Source: Gigaspora margarita (lineage: Eukaryota > Glomeromycota > Glomeromycetes > Diversisporales > Gigasporaceae). Taken from it: DNA of 64,000 nt. Where the stretch lies: NCBI GenBank assembly GCA_009809945.1, contig WTPW01000443.1, positions 248,325 to 312,324 on the forward strand, given 5' to 3'. The number at the start of each line of letters is the position of its first letter. Position 1 is the first letter of the stretch. The notes beneath the pieces are model-generated. The model had not been told where the DNA came from and searched no databases. It saw only the letters and a list, made by a program, of their open reading frames with translations. Shown in pieces: positions 1-10,601 of the stretch. Made by a program: the position numbers and the translations under genes.

Positions 1-1
1 T

Positions 2-1100
2 GGTCTTACCTCTCCTAATAACATCTATTCTGGAATAAAACAAGAAGAGACCTACTCTCCTTTACTTTGGAAAATTTACTATGATCCAATTCTTATCTTT
101 ATCTATCAAAAATACCAAAACTATCTACTCAAAATTGCAGCACAATTCCTTCTTGATATAATTACCAATACTACTACTACTAGTACCTCAATTCCACTAT
201 TAGCTTATATGGATAATACAACATGGCTTTGTGAAAGCTATGAAACTATGCAAAATATTCTTAATGACACTTCTGAACTCTATAAAATTAACAATATAGA
301 AGTCAACCCTGCAAAATCTGATTTACTTAATATTTGACCTAAATCTCACAAATCACAAACAACTCCTTTTTATTCAATAATCAACCCATCTTACCCAGGA
401 ATTCTAATGATATTATTAGATACTTAGGTATTTACTTTGATGGAAATAGTTCAACCAAACCAACATATGATGCAATTGTTAACAAAATTGAAAACTTTAT
501 CCATCCAATAAAATACAAAAAATTTACACCCTTACAAATCTCATCACTTTTTAATCTTATACTTCAACCCTCTATTGAATACCTTCTACAAGTATGTATC
601 ATTCACAATAATCTCCAAACCAAATTATCTTGTCTCTTTACTATTCAAACCAAAAAAATAGTTTCTCTTGCCAAAAACACTAACAATATAGTTCTTACTA
701 ATCCTATAATATTCAATTTACCAACCCTTAACAATTTAATTCAAAAAACAAGTTCTGCAAATATTGAACATATTTTTAACTCTAGTTCAACTCTTAAAAA
801 TATTGCTATTATCCATATTAAATCATGGCTTACCAAAGTATGGTCACCAAACCTTACCCAAAACTTACTTACTACTTATAGTCATAAAACTATAAACTTT
901 ATATTCATCTTTCAACTCTCACAATTAGCCAAAAATAATATTACATTATCAAATCTTTCTCTTAATTCTTATCATCCAGATTTCTTTTCTAAAATACATC
1001 TAATTTATGATATACTTCCCTCAAATCCACAAACCTCTATAATTAATAGTTTGAAAAATAACCGGTTACTATTTATTGAACAAATTACAACTGCAAACAA
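2..1100 (+). pseudogene. LINE-A reverse transcriptase (partial, decayed)
   Basis: Frame 2 reads GIKQEETYSPLLWKIYYDPI near 28-90, the RT motif B region, then YMDNTTWL at 206-229. This is the RT catalytic box, normally YxDD; here the second Asp is Asn, so even the catalytic core is altered. Downstream it reads EVNPAKSDLL and then hits TGA at about 338, where LINE-B and related elements suggest a Trp. The thumb continues in other frames (RYLGIYFDG near 415-445). The start lies outside the window. Decayed copy, not functional. Confidence 0.85.
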
Positions 1101-1242
1101 TAAATATATTCTACCATGAAATAATATTTATTTGCACACTAACAAACCTACTAAAGGTCATTAACCTTCATGGTTCTCCAACATTCTCTATTTCATACAA
1201 GATAACACAATTGTAACTACCTGGCCTCATCTTAGCCTACCT

Positions 1243-2815
1243 TTGATTAACTCTTTTATTAATACAACTTATTTTCTTTCTTCTTTAATAACCTCTGATT
1301 CTTTTTCACTTATACAAATACACTATATTTCTAACAATAATCTTTATCTATCACAACAAACTTCCCTATCAAAAACTGCAACATATAAAATAACTTCTTC
1401 AGATTCAGGCTACATACAACTTCTACTTAATATCTCTCCACCTTCAAATACCTTTTTCTCCTTTAATCTTCCCTACAATAAAATTAACAAATCTAGCAAT
1501 CCAATATATATTCAAATAGATTACAAAGAAATTCTTGCCCTAATCCATATTTATAACCTTACTAATACTACAACTTCTCCTTCTCAATCCATACCACAAA
1601 TTTATATTCCTACTCAAGAAATACAACTTATATACCATTTAATCAATAATATTACCTATTAGCATCAACTCACTAATCTTCTATCACTTATTCAAAATCT
1701 TATTTCATTCAAACTTTATTTCTATACTGATGCTTCAATACAAAATTCACAATCATCAGATATTAAATCTGGTATTGGTTGGATTTGTGAAAACAATACT
1801 TTTATTAAATTTAATGCAGCTACTACCTTATATCCCAATACAACACGTACTGAACTTGAGGCAATATTTTCTCTTCTTGCAACTCCTAATAATACCCATA
1901 TAAATATTCATTTAGATAACCATACTGCAATCATAACCTAAAACAAACACTTCTCTAAACCTATACAAAACAAAAATTGGGATATTATATCTATTATAAA
2001 TCAAATCAAATCTATTAAAAACATTTTATTCACTCTACACAAAATTAAATCACATACTAACTTCCTTCATAACCAAGCAGACTTACTTGCAAAACATGGA
2101 ACTAGCAAACCAATACTTAAAATTACCCATAATTTTTTAAATCTCCCAACCTATTTTCTATGAAAACATCATCTTATTCCCTTCAAAATATGAACTTTTA
2201 TTAAAAATATATATACTATACAAGAACTATATTCCTGGTCTACTCTTAAAATATTTAAAAACATAACTGAAATCAATTGGATACTATGTTTTGATATCCT
2301 AAACACATTTGAACACAATCACTCTAAATACTCTTTTAAAATTAAAATTTTAACTAATAATCTTCCAACAATAAAAAATCTTCATATTCACTATCCTTAT
2401 CTATATTCTACATCAAAATGTTCTTGCTGCCCAAATACTGAAGATACTTTACATCTACTTCTTTGCCCAAATAATAACAATAATATTCAGCAATCTATAA
2501 TTTGTATAATTACTGATACACTTACTTCTCTCAAAATTACTACTGTATCTTCAACTACAATACTCAATATTCTCCTTTACTCTACACTCAATACATCTAG
2601 TCCACAATATGATCTTATTCTATACTATATTATTGGAATTTACTACTCTAATATTTTTGAAAATATTAAATTACTTATTGCAAAACAAACTAAATTATTA
2701 TTTACTATGTTGTCTAATAATTTTTTGGATTGGTTTCAAGATATTATTTGGTCCTCACAAAACATCTTTCAACATCAATGAGAACATGCTCGCAATATTA
2801 CCTCAAAAATGAAAA
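1243..2815 (+). pseudogene. LINE-A RNase H and C-terminal zinc motif (decayed)
   Basis: One frame crosses a TAG at 1660-1662 and continues as an RNase H domain. The four acidic catalytic positions are visible: Asp at 1729 (FYTDAS), Glu at 1852 (TELEAI), Asp at 1915 (LDNHTA) and Asp at 2080 (NQADLLA). A C-terminal motif CSCC...HLLLC lies near 2417-2468 and resembles the CxxC...HxxxC motif of LINE-B and LINE-C. Further stops (about 1939, 2161) and a shift into another frame near 2600 show decay. Many stops sit where Trp or Gln is expected. Confidence 0.82.
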
Positions 2816-3060
2816 AAAAAGAAATATTTTTTTCCAAATATATCCTATATAACAACTACACTCTCATCAAATATATCTTATATAGATTTTTCTTCTTTTA
2901 TAGAAAAATGGTTTCTACAAGGTTTTTCTTTAACAAACTGTATACACTAATGCCACGACATATACTTTAGGCTTCCTCCAACCTATTCTAGTTATTCAAT
3001 TAATCTGTAATAATTAATTATAGCATTTATAGAAAATAGAAGGTATAATGTCACATTGGG

Positions 3061-3362
3061 TACCTGTTTCTAGGGTTCTGCAATTTGATTTGATCTTCAA
3101 ATATTTGAATCAAATATTTGATCAAATTCAAATTCAAATTTGCTATATTTGATTTGATCAAATTCAAATCTGGTCAAATTTGATTTGATTTGACAAATAT
3201 TTGATTCGATTTGAAAATTACTATTAAAAATTCTAATTCAAATCAAATTCAAATCCAAATATTTGAATCAAATCAAATTCAAATCAGAGTCAATTTGATT
3301 TGATCAAATTCAAATTGACCCAATATTTGATTTGATTTGAATTTAAGAAACCCTACCTGTTT
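3061..3362. mobile_element. 284-bp MITE with 9-bp TSD, built of CAAATTTGATTTGA-like repeats
   Basis: The 9-bp direct repeat TACCTGTTT flanks the insert at 3061-3069 and 3354-3362, and the LINE-A 3' UTR resumes after it. The insert 3070-3353 starts CTAGGGTTCTGCAATTTG and ends in TTTAAGAAACCC, so the ends are imperfect inverted repeats. Its body is a self-complementary mixture of CAAATTTG, GATTTGAT and CAAATATTTG words. A 9-bp TSD is typical of Mutator-like (MULE) elements; that family assignment is inference. Confidence 0.8.
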
Positions 3363-3560
3363 TACAGTAACACAAATGTAGTTCTGAAATCTTTAAATAT
3401 AAATCTTTTGGTTTTACTTAAATAAAGTTTCAACTATGGTATTTTTATTTAAAAATAAAAAAATAAAAAAATTAAACTTAAATAAACAAACATTATAAAA
3501 AATAGCTTAATAGTGATTGCCTGATAATATTGATATTGTGCATGCAATAGACAATTTCAA

Positions 3561-3650
3561 GTATCAGTTTAGGTTGCATAATAATTGGGTATTATTATGT
3601 TGCAATAGATGCATGATGGTATTCGATGATTATGCAACCTAAACTGATAC
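3561..3650. repeat. Perfect 22-bp inverted repeat with 46-bp loop
   Basis: The arm at 3561-3582 (starting GTATCAGTTTAGG) is the exact reverse complement of 3629-3650 (ending CTAAACTGATAC). The loop holds a second smaller repeat around TGCAATAGATGCATGATGG. It may be a small MITE or a stable hairpin; no TSD is evident. Confidence 0.85.
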
Positions 3651-3787
3651 CTTGATATTGGCTGCTGTACACCAATATCTTATAATTATTTGGCTAAAAA
3701 AGACATTACAAATTGGCTTATAGCAATAAGAAAATGCTATAAACTAATTCTTTATCACTTCTAAAAGAATAAAGAAGAAAAGGACTC

Positions 3788-3807
3788 TATATATATATAT
3801 ATATATA
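3788..3807. repeat. TA microsatellite
   Basis: A run of about ten TA dinucleotides. Confidence 0.9.
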
Positions 3808-3839
3808 AAATGCTTGTGATGTCTTTTATACCAAACTAA

Positions 3840-4992
3840 TAAATATTTAAGGAACTACAGTTTATTATACCTAGAGCTCATTATGAAAAGACTTGTTAGA
3901 GCTCAGTAGTAATCTTTACATATATCATATATAAAGTTTTAACACTTATTACTAACTCTACTCTCATGTATTAACATTTTTTACATTTTAAAACCTTGTT
4001 ATCATAGTTTAAAAATTGCTTTATCTACTTAAAAAAAATTTGTACTGCTAATTTTTTTTTAATAATCTATCTATACTTGGTGCTTTGGCAATTAGATATA
4101 GTTCTACAGTTACTATATACATAAAAATTTCATCTAAGTAAGGTACCTCTAGGTGCGAGATTATTTGGAATTATTTAAACAGTAGTTGTTGACACTTCTT
4201 CAAAAATAGAGACAGGTTTAATTTTTTATTTTTTACTTGTAAAATATTATATTCTTAAAAAATACTTTAAACTGTATAAATACAATTGCAAGTGATTGAC
4301 CAATTAGAAAAAAATTATCAGTCATACTTATGGGAAATTCTATTTTCACCCTGGTGAAATTGTAATTTTTATTATACTATATAATATAAATTCACATAAT
4401 ATTATTAAAATTCATCTAACCTAACTACTGATTAACCAATCTATTGCAGATAGAATCTTTAGTTTGTTATAGTAGTTTGTAATATAAGTATCCTATCCTA
4501 ATATTATAAAATGACTAGCATATTAGCCCATGTCTTCAGTATGGGGTTAAGGAATTATATTGGTAGTCAATTTAACATAAAGTGATAGGAGATTATGTGA
4601 TCAAAAATTAGAACAGCCATATGACCCTTTGCCTCAAAAGCACTATTACAGATAAGAACAACACATTTGATAATCAGAACTGGTGCAGAGGAAGGGAATG
4701 GTAATGACAAATAAGGTTAGTATATGTCAATAGTATATTCATAGAATTAAGAATTGGAATGTATCAAGTAAGTATAAGAATTGGGATAATATAGCCAGGT
4801 CTGTAGGTTTTTGAATTGAAATTCATGCAATCTGTACAACCTGCTACAAGATGAAAATATGTGATTCTATTATTTCTCACGTACATTTCTTTACACATAT
4901 TCTTAAATTACTACTGACTTGTTTCAGCAAGCAGGAATAACCCTACTGGCTTCAATCCTATAGCGATTTCTAGTACAATTACAATTGTTTTG
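3840..4992. other. No gene recognised
   Basis: AT-rich sequence between LINE-A and LINE-B. No long reading frame, tandem repeat or terminal inverted repeat was recognised. Confidence 0.6.
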
Positions 4993-5010
4993 TTGTGAAA
5001 TATAATTGCT
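4993..5010. repeat. Left target-site duplication of LINE-B
   Basis: TTGTGAAATATAATTGCT here matches TTGTGGAATATAATTGCT at 14529-14546 with one mismatch in 18. The poly(T) at 5011-5022 begins immediately after it, as expected for the poly(A) end of a minus-strand LINE. Confidence 0.9.
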
Positions 5011-5197
5011 TTTTTTTTTTTTGGTATTAAGATGAGGTCCTGCTTTTATCTTTATTAATAATTTAACTAGCTGCCTCTGTGAAGCTAGCTGTACTTTATA
5101 CAAATTATTTGAATAAAATTTAATAAACTATATGCAAGAATTGAAGCTCAGACTATTTTATCTGTGATCTAAAGCTACTAGAGTGGTCAAGACTCAC

Positions 5198-6665
5198 CTA
5201 GATTTGTATAGTTAAAATATAATTAGTAGAAGTGCTAAATTTGGCTTTAAAAGTAGACCATATATCTATTTTTCTAATTGCTTGTCCAATAGGTGAACAT
5301 GTACTAAAAGAAGTGTGTAATTCATCTGGTTGACTACAAATACAGCTATAGGTATAGTTTTTGTATTTATAAGATTTAGAGTGATGGTTATTAGTTTGTC
5401 TATTGTTAGTATAAGGATTGTGAGTAGGTATATTTTGATTTTTTCTCCAAGTAGAAAAATTACAACAGTAGGGTATCCAGATTTGATCGTAGATTTGTTC
5501 ATTAATATCTAGTAAGATTTGAATAATAGTAGTAGATGCAATTTTATAAGAAATATTGAAGCTTTGAATAGATTGGATTATAGGTATTGGTATAAGTTCT
5601 TTGAATATTGTTTCTATATAATATAGATCAGATAAAGGTTGAAAAGTACTAAAGGCTTGATGGTTAGCAAGCCTTTGTTCTAATTCTTGTAGTTCAAGAT
5701 TTGATAGTTCAAGTTTGGACTTTTGTAGTATATTATGGATAGTATTTTGAATAATATTGTGTATTAGAAGGGGATTATTGCAGGTAAGCCAGTGAAAGTA
5801 AGAATCAGGTTGATTACACTGAAAGCAGTTAGGGTTGGTGTAAAGGTATGGAAAGATTTTGTGGTAGTGGAAATATGATGGTAGTTCATTAAGAAGCATT
5901 TTACATTTAAAAGCTTTTAGATAGTTAAGTCTGAAATTGGTAATATTGTGTGTAGGTTTTTGGTTATGATTAAAGTATTTCCATGTAGAATTCCAGTCAA
6001 TTAAATGAGTAAAGCCTGACCATTCACTATTGTGTTTTTGTGAAGACCACATAGCAATAATGTGGGCTTTACAAATATCCTTAACAAGATATCTAGTTGG
6101 ATGTTCTATAGGGAAGTCATTCCACTGCAATATATAGTGTTGGTTATAGGTGTTATTATAATTGAGCTGTAGAGTTGATAATGAAGTATAGTGGTTTTTG
6201 GCTAGTGAATCTGCTATATTGTTAAATGAGTTATCAGAATGTGCTTGAACTTTAGTAAAATTAAGTTGAATATTAAGGGATTTGACTATATTAAGAAGGG
6301 TTTGCCATATAGGCCAGTAGTTGAATTTGAATTGTTTTGTAGATGCATGGTTTAGAGTAATTAAAGTTTGATATTTGGAGATAATTGATTGAGAGTCTGT
6401 GAAAATATGAACTTGAGAATTGCGTGATACTGTAGTAATTGCTGATAAGATAGCTATTAATTCTGCTTTATAGAAAGATGGCCATAGTTTAATTGATGCT
6501 GAAAATTGATGTAAAACTTGGTTATTTAGAATTTGAACCCAACCTATGCCCATTGAGCAGCGATCAGTGCCAATATCTGTAACTGAGCCATCAGTATAAA
6601 ATGTAAAAGAGGACTGTACAGCATTATTAAGAGCAATTTGTTGAAGAGTAGTAGTTGCCTGGTTT
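5198..6665 (-). pseudogene. LINE-B RNase H domain and C-terminal zinc motif
   Basis: A 451-residue open stretch begins at 6553, but the same frame is open upstream to a TAA near 6678 and includes the first catalytic Asp in FYTDGSVTDIG near 6585. The Glu is in FYKAELIAIL, the third Asp in IFTDSQSII and the fourth in NNIADSLAK, so the RNase H active site is complete. The C-terminal half holds CFQC...HWLTC, a CCHC-type motif. It would remove RNA from the RNA-DNA hybrid during target-primed reverse transcription. This is the best preserved part of LINE-B; it is no longer joined to the RT. Confidence 0.9.
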
Positions 6666-7264
6666 GATGAAATATATTAGATACTATTTCATTATTAATA
6701 TTGATTAAAGGTGGTTGAGGTATAGTTAATGGATGTTTAACAGCTGCAGAGCAAATTAAATCTATAAGATTTGCATGTAGATTAATATGAGATGGTGAAG
6801 AATATCGACCAAGAAATTGTGTAGAGAATATAATTGGAACTTCAATAGTACAAGTATGTTGAATTCTTTTAGAGTTTAAATGACAATTTGAACAGCATTC
6901 AAATTGTATTTCTGGGGATGGATAAAATAAGGTGTAGTTGGTATTGAAGCTAATTTTCCAATGACTAATAGATACTATTTTGTTATCCAGATATTTTCTA
7001 ATTTTTCCAATAGTGATGTTGTTATCTTGGTATTAAGAAGCCATGGTTTGAGCTTTTTTGGGAGATGATCTATATTGTAAGCAAATGGATTAATACCAGG
7101 AGATTGGTAATGTGGTAGTAGAGTATGGTAAAGCCCATGGGAAATAACCTTATTCTCAAGATATGAGAACCATAATAGTTGTCTACCTTTTGGAATTTGG
7201 TGAAGTCTTGGTGATAGATCTTGCTAGCAGAGTAAAGTACTATTATTAGCAGTACAAAGCTGTT

Positions 7265-9151
7265 CTAATATAGAATTTTGTGATGTCTAAGCTGTTTTTT
7301 AAATTGAATATATTGTGGGTGTTGAATAAGGATAGGTTCAATTGGTTGATGTGCATTACTAATAGTTTTTGGGCATATAATTTCTTGATTAGCAGCTATT
7401 TGCATATTAAGATGAGTAATAAGTTGAAAATTTTTGAAGTTTGTAGTATATTTATTAGGTCCATCAATAATAGGCTGGGAATGTTGAAGTATATTTGTAG
7501 TTGACCAGAGATTGTTTTGTAATTGTTGTAATCTAATATGTGTAGTTGTTCCTAAAATTGAGGAATCATTGATTCTATGAAGAAAGTTGGTAATATGGTA
7601 TTGAAGTTGAATGTCCCAGATATTATGGATATTATTAAGATGGTAGATAAGCATAGTGCTATTAGGAATGGACTGTGATAAATTTGCTTTGTGCTTGGCT
7701 ACTGTTAAATATTTAGCTAAAATTTTAGCACATATTGTACGTGGAAGTACAATATTATGAATTCTATATTCAAGTGTTGAGATAATTATAGTATTAATAA
7801 CATATATAATTTGTTTATCTGTAATTTTTTTGGTACTGACAATATTAACTAATTGAAAAATCTCTTCTTGAATAAGTTGGATTTGTTTAGATATTTTGTT
7901 ATCTAAAGTAAACCAACATCCCAAAAATTTGAATGGTTGGTTTTTAGGAATTCTTGGTATATTACAGTTAAGAAAAGAGATATTGTGACTGGAGTTATTA
8001 TTGGTAATAAATAGAGATTTATGGGGATTAACTTGTATATCTGCCATTTGGTAAAATGAGGTAGCTATATTAATAATTTGTTCCAATTCAGTTTTAGACT
8101 AGGCGATCCATAAAGTATCATCCATATAAACCAAAACTAATAAAGAAGTATGGAGTTTTTTGGTAGTTAAATATGGTGTACAAAGTCTTGTTTGCCAAGA
8201 TATAGTAAGTGTATAGCCAGTAAAATAAGAGGATATATAATGAATAAGAGGATCATAATAAATTCTTCAAAAGAGAGGAGTTATTGTTTCTTCTTGGTCT
8301 ATACCATTTTTAACTGAGTAAAAATTGGTTAGCCCAAGATTAGTAATAACTCTATTATGGCGGTCAAATAAAAGATTAGTAAGTATATTGATAAGTTGAG
8401 TAGGCATTTGAATTCTAGCCANNGATTTATNGAAAAGNTCNAAGTTAACAGAGTCATAAGCTTTGCTCATATCCTGCGATATGAGCCAAAGTTGAGAACT
8501 GTTACATGATGCATCCTCAATAATATTATTAAGTATATGAATAGGAATTGAAGTACTATTGCCTGGAAGAGCAATAAAGTTGTAAGGCGATAAAATTTTG
8601 TGTTGTGTAAAAGTATGATTAAGATGATTAGTAAGGAGTTTGGTGTAAAGTTTTTTAATATGTTCCAGGAGACTAATGGGTCATGTATTGGAAAGATCAC
8701 CATCAAAAATTAGTTTTTTAGAAATAGGAAAAATTCTTCCTTCTTTCCATTGTTTAGATATAGACTGTTGTGTAAGACATCTATTAAAGAGGGCTGTAAT
8801 AGCTTGAAGAAAAGAGAATCTTGTATGCTTAATCATTTCATAACTAATTCCAGATAGTCCACAGGCTTTGTTATTAAGGAGATAGCGAAGTGTAGTAGAG
8901 ACTTCATCTAATGTAAATTCTTCTAAAATGTTGTTGTACCAATCAATATTAATGTTAGATTTAGGGTTATATTCAGCTTTCCAATGAGTATTATAAAGAT
9001 CATAGTTAATATTACGAGTATGGGTCCATTGATCAAAATGGTTACGAATATGGTCCTTAATAGAGTGAGGTTCTATAATAATACTTGTATCTGTATTAAT
9101 ATTATTGAATTTAACTGGATTTTTATAGTGATTAAGAATACTATTAATCAT
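7265..9151 (-). pseudogene. LINE-B reverse transcriptase (decayed)
   Basis: Fingers and palm read from 9151 downwards (ACGLSGISYEMIKH at about 8870-8830; GRIFPISKK at about 8740-8715). DMSKAYDSVN near 8470-8445 is motif A, GIDQEETITPLF near 8315-8270 is motif B, and YMDDTLWIA at 8102-8128 is the intact catalytic box. Immediately after it a TAG replaces an expected Gln. The thumb continues from 8086 (QVNPHKS, FLGCWFTLDNK) to 7265. Ns at about 8422-8442 fall in motif A. Frameshifts and stops break it into three pieces. Confidence 0.9.
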
Positions 9152-9739
9152 TGAAGTTGGGTTGATAGCAAGTTTGTTGCATCTTTTAGAAATAGCATTA
9201 TTAATTTGTTGCCTTATTTCTTTAGTATTCTCAATATTACGAGCATGAAATAATGCTTTCTATTCAAGATTTGTAGTAGAAATCCAGTTTGGTAATAGGT
9301 TATGTATAGTTGGTAATAATGGAATATTAACTTGGTGCTGAGTATTAATATAATTAATGTTTTGGTTGAGATGTAATGGAATAGAATTTTGATTTTCGAT
9401 TACAATCTTGATTTGTATAATAATGTTGCTAAGTTTTTTGAGATTGTAGTGAAGTTTAGTTGCTTTGGATGAGAAATTGTGTTGAAAGTTGCGAACTTTA
9501 AATTTTTTGTAGAGAATATGTTGAAGTGCAGCATTAATTATACTTGTTTGAATTTTGTGCCAAGTTGTTTCAAGTGATTCTGTAGTAATTGTTGATAGTA
9601 GGGTATGGTTTAGAGTCAAATTTTGGGTTACTTGATCTGAAAAATTTTGCCATTGTTCAGAATTCATAGACTTGTAGTCGAAGACTTTTCTACGAGTTTT
9701 GGTACTATATCTTTTGGTATTAAAAAGAGCATATGGAAA

Positions 9740-10400
9740 TAACTATCTTGATATTAGAATAGTATGATCACTATTAGTACTGGTGTTAGATTGATCAGTT
9801 TCAAATTTAGAAAGATATCTTAGAATAGAATTATGTGCCCAAATATAATTGATAGTGCTTTGGTATCTGCTACTTTGCCAAGTTGGTAAGGATGATTATA
9901 CATGTTATTAAACTGAAGAAATTGGAGTAATTTGTATTTAATTGCTGATGATATATTATTTTGAGATGCATTAAAGTCTCCCATAATAATTGGTTGGATG
10001 TTATTGTTAAGAGATTGGTTTATCTATTGAATAATATTATTTTGTATATCCAAACTAAGTTGTAAATTATCTGAAGATAAGTAAACTAATATAATTCTAG
10101 CAACTGCATATCCAGGATAGATAAGGATATTATGAATATGTGGTTTAAGTATGTTAGAAATCATAATTGCAGTGCCTGCTTTGGAGCTATCAGTACTTGC
10201 CCAAAAGTATGAGAATTGTGAAGATTTAATAAAGTAGGTAGAAGAGTTATTAGAAGATATTTTAGTTTCAGTAATNCAACTAATCTGAATATCATGTGAG
10301 AGACAATAATGTTCCCACATTNGCCTTTTGAGGTTGTTGTTATATCCTTGAACATTATGTGTGCATATTGATAGATTGAGAGGAGAAATCTGATCTTGAA
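9740..10400 (-). pseudogene. LINE-B AP-endonuclease domain (decayed)
   Basis: The N-terminal Asn motif reads LSICTHNVQGYNNNLKR near 10380-10330. ITETKIS near 10275-10255 carries the catalytic Glu, MGDFNAS near 9990-9970 the Asp and Asn, and NSDHTILIS near 9770-9745 the C-terminal SDH motif. These are the signature motifs of the APE family that nicks the target in LINE integration. One N falls within the domain, at 10276 just before ITETK, and a second at 10322 between the Asn motif and MWEHY. A linker region (9667-9260) then leads to the RT. Confidence 0.88.
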
Positions 10401-10601
10401 CTTGCTCTAAGTTAGAATTATACTTGTAGATATAGCTCTTGGTATTGGATAACTTGATTTGAGTGGAACGTTATTAGAAAGACTAAAATCCTCAAAGGGT
10501 ACAAAGAAGTGATTAGGTAGAAGATGTTCATGGAGTAAATAAATATGTGCTTCTGGAAAATAATAGTCGATTTTGCTGTATTTAATAGAGATTCTAATAT
10601 A

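Larger units (their letters stand above)
1..3471 (+). mobile_element. LINE-A: 3' part of a decayed non-LTR retrotransposon, cut by the left window edge
   Basis: The + strand carries the second half of a LINE ORF2: reverse transcriptase palm, thumb, RNase H, and a C-terminal zinc motif, followed by a 3' UTR and an A-rich tail at about 3450-3471. The 3' UTR segment around 2970-3060 and 3360-3400 recurs at 33165-33493, where it ends in a clean poly(A), which defines the element's 3' end. The layout RT-RNase H-CCHC matches LINE-B in this window, which also has an AP endonuclease, so a Tad/I-like APE+RNase H LINE is likely. Several frameshifts and in-frame stops make it inactive. A 284-bp MITE sits in the 3' UTR. 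Confidence 0.88.

Noticed and set aside
5266..5512. Short frames on both strands opposite the LINE-B RNase H tail
   Set aside because: Shadow frames of the RNase H coding strand.
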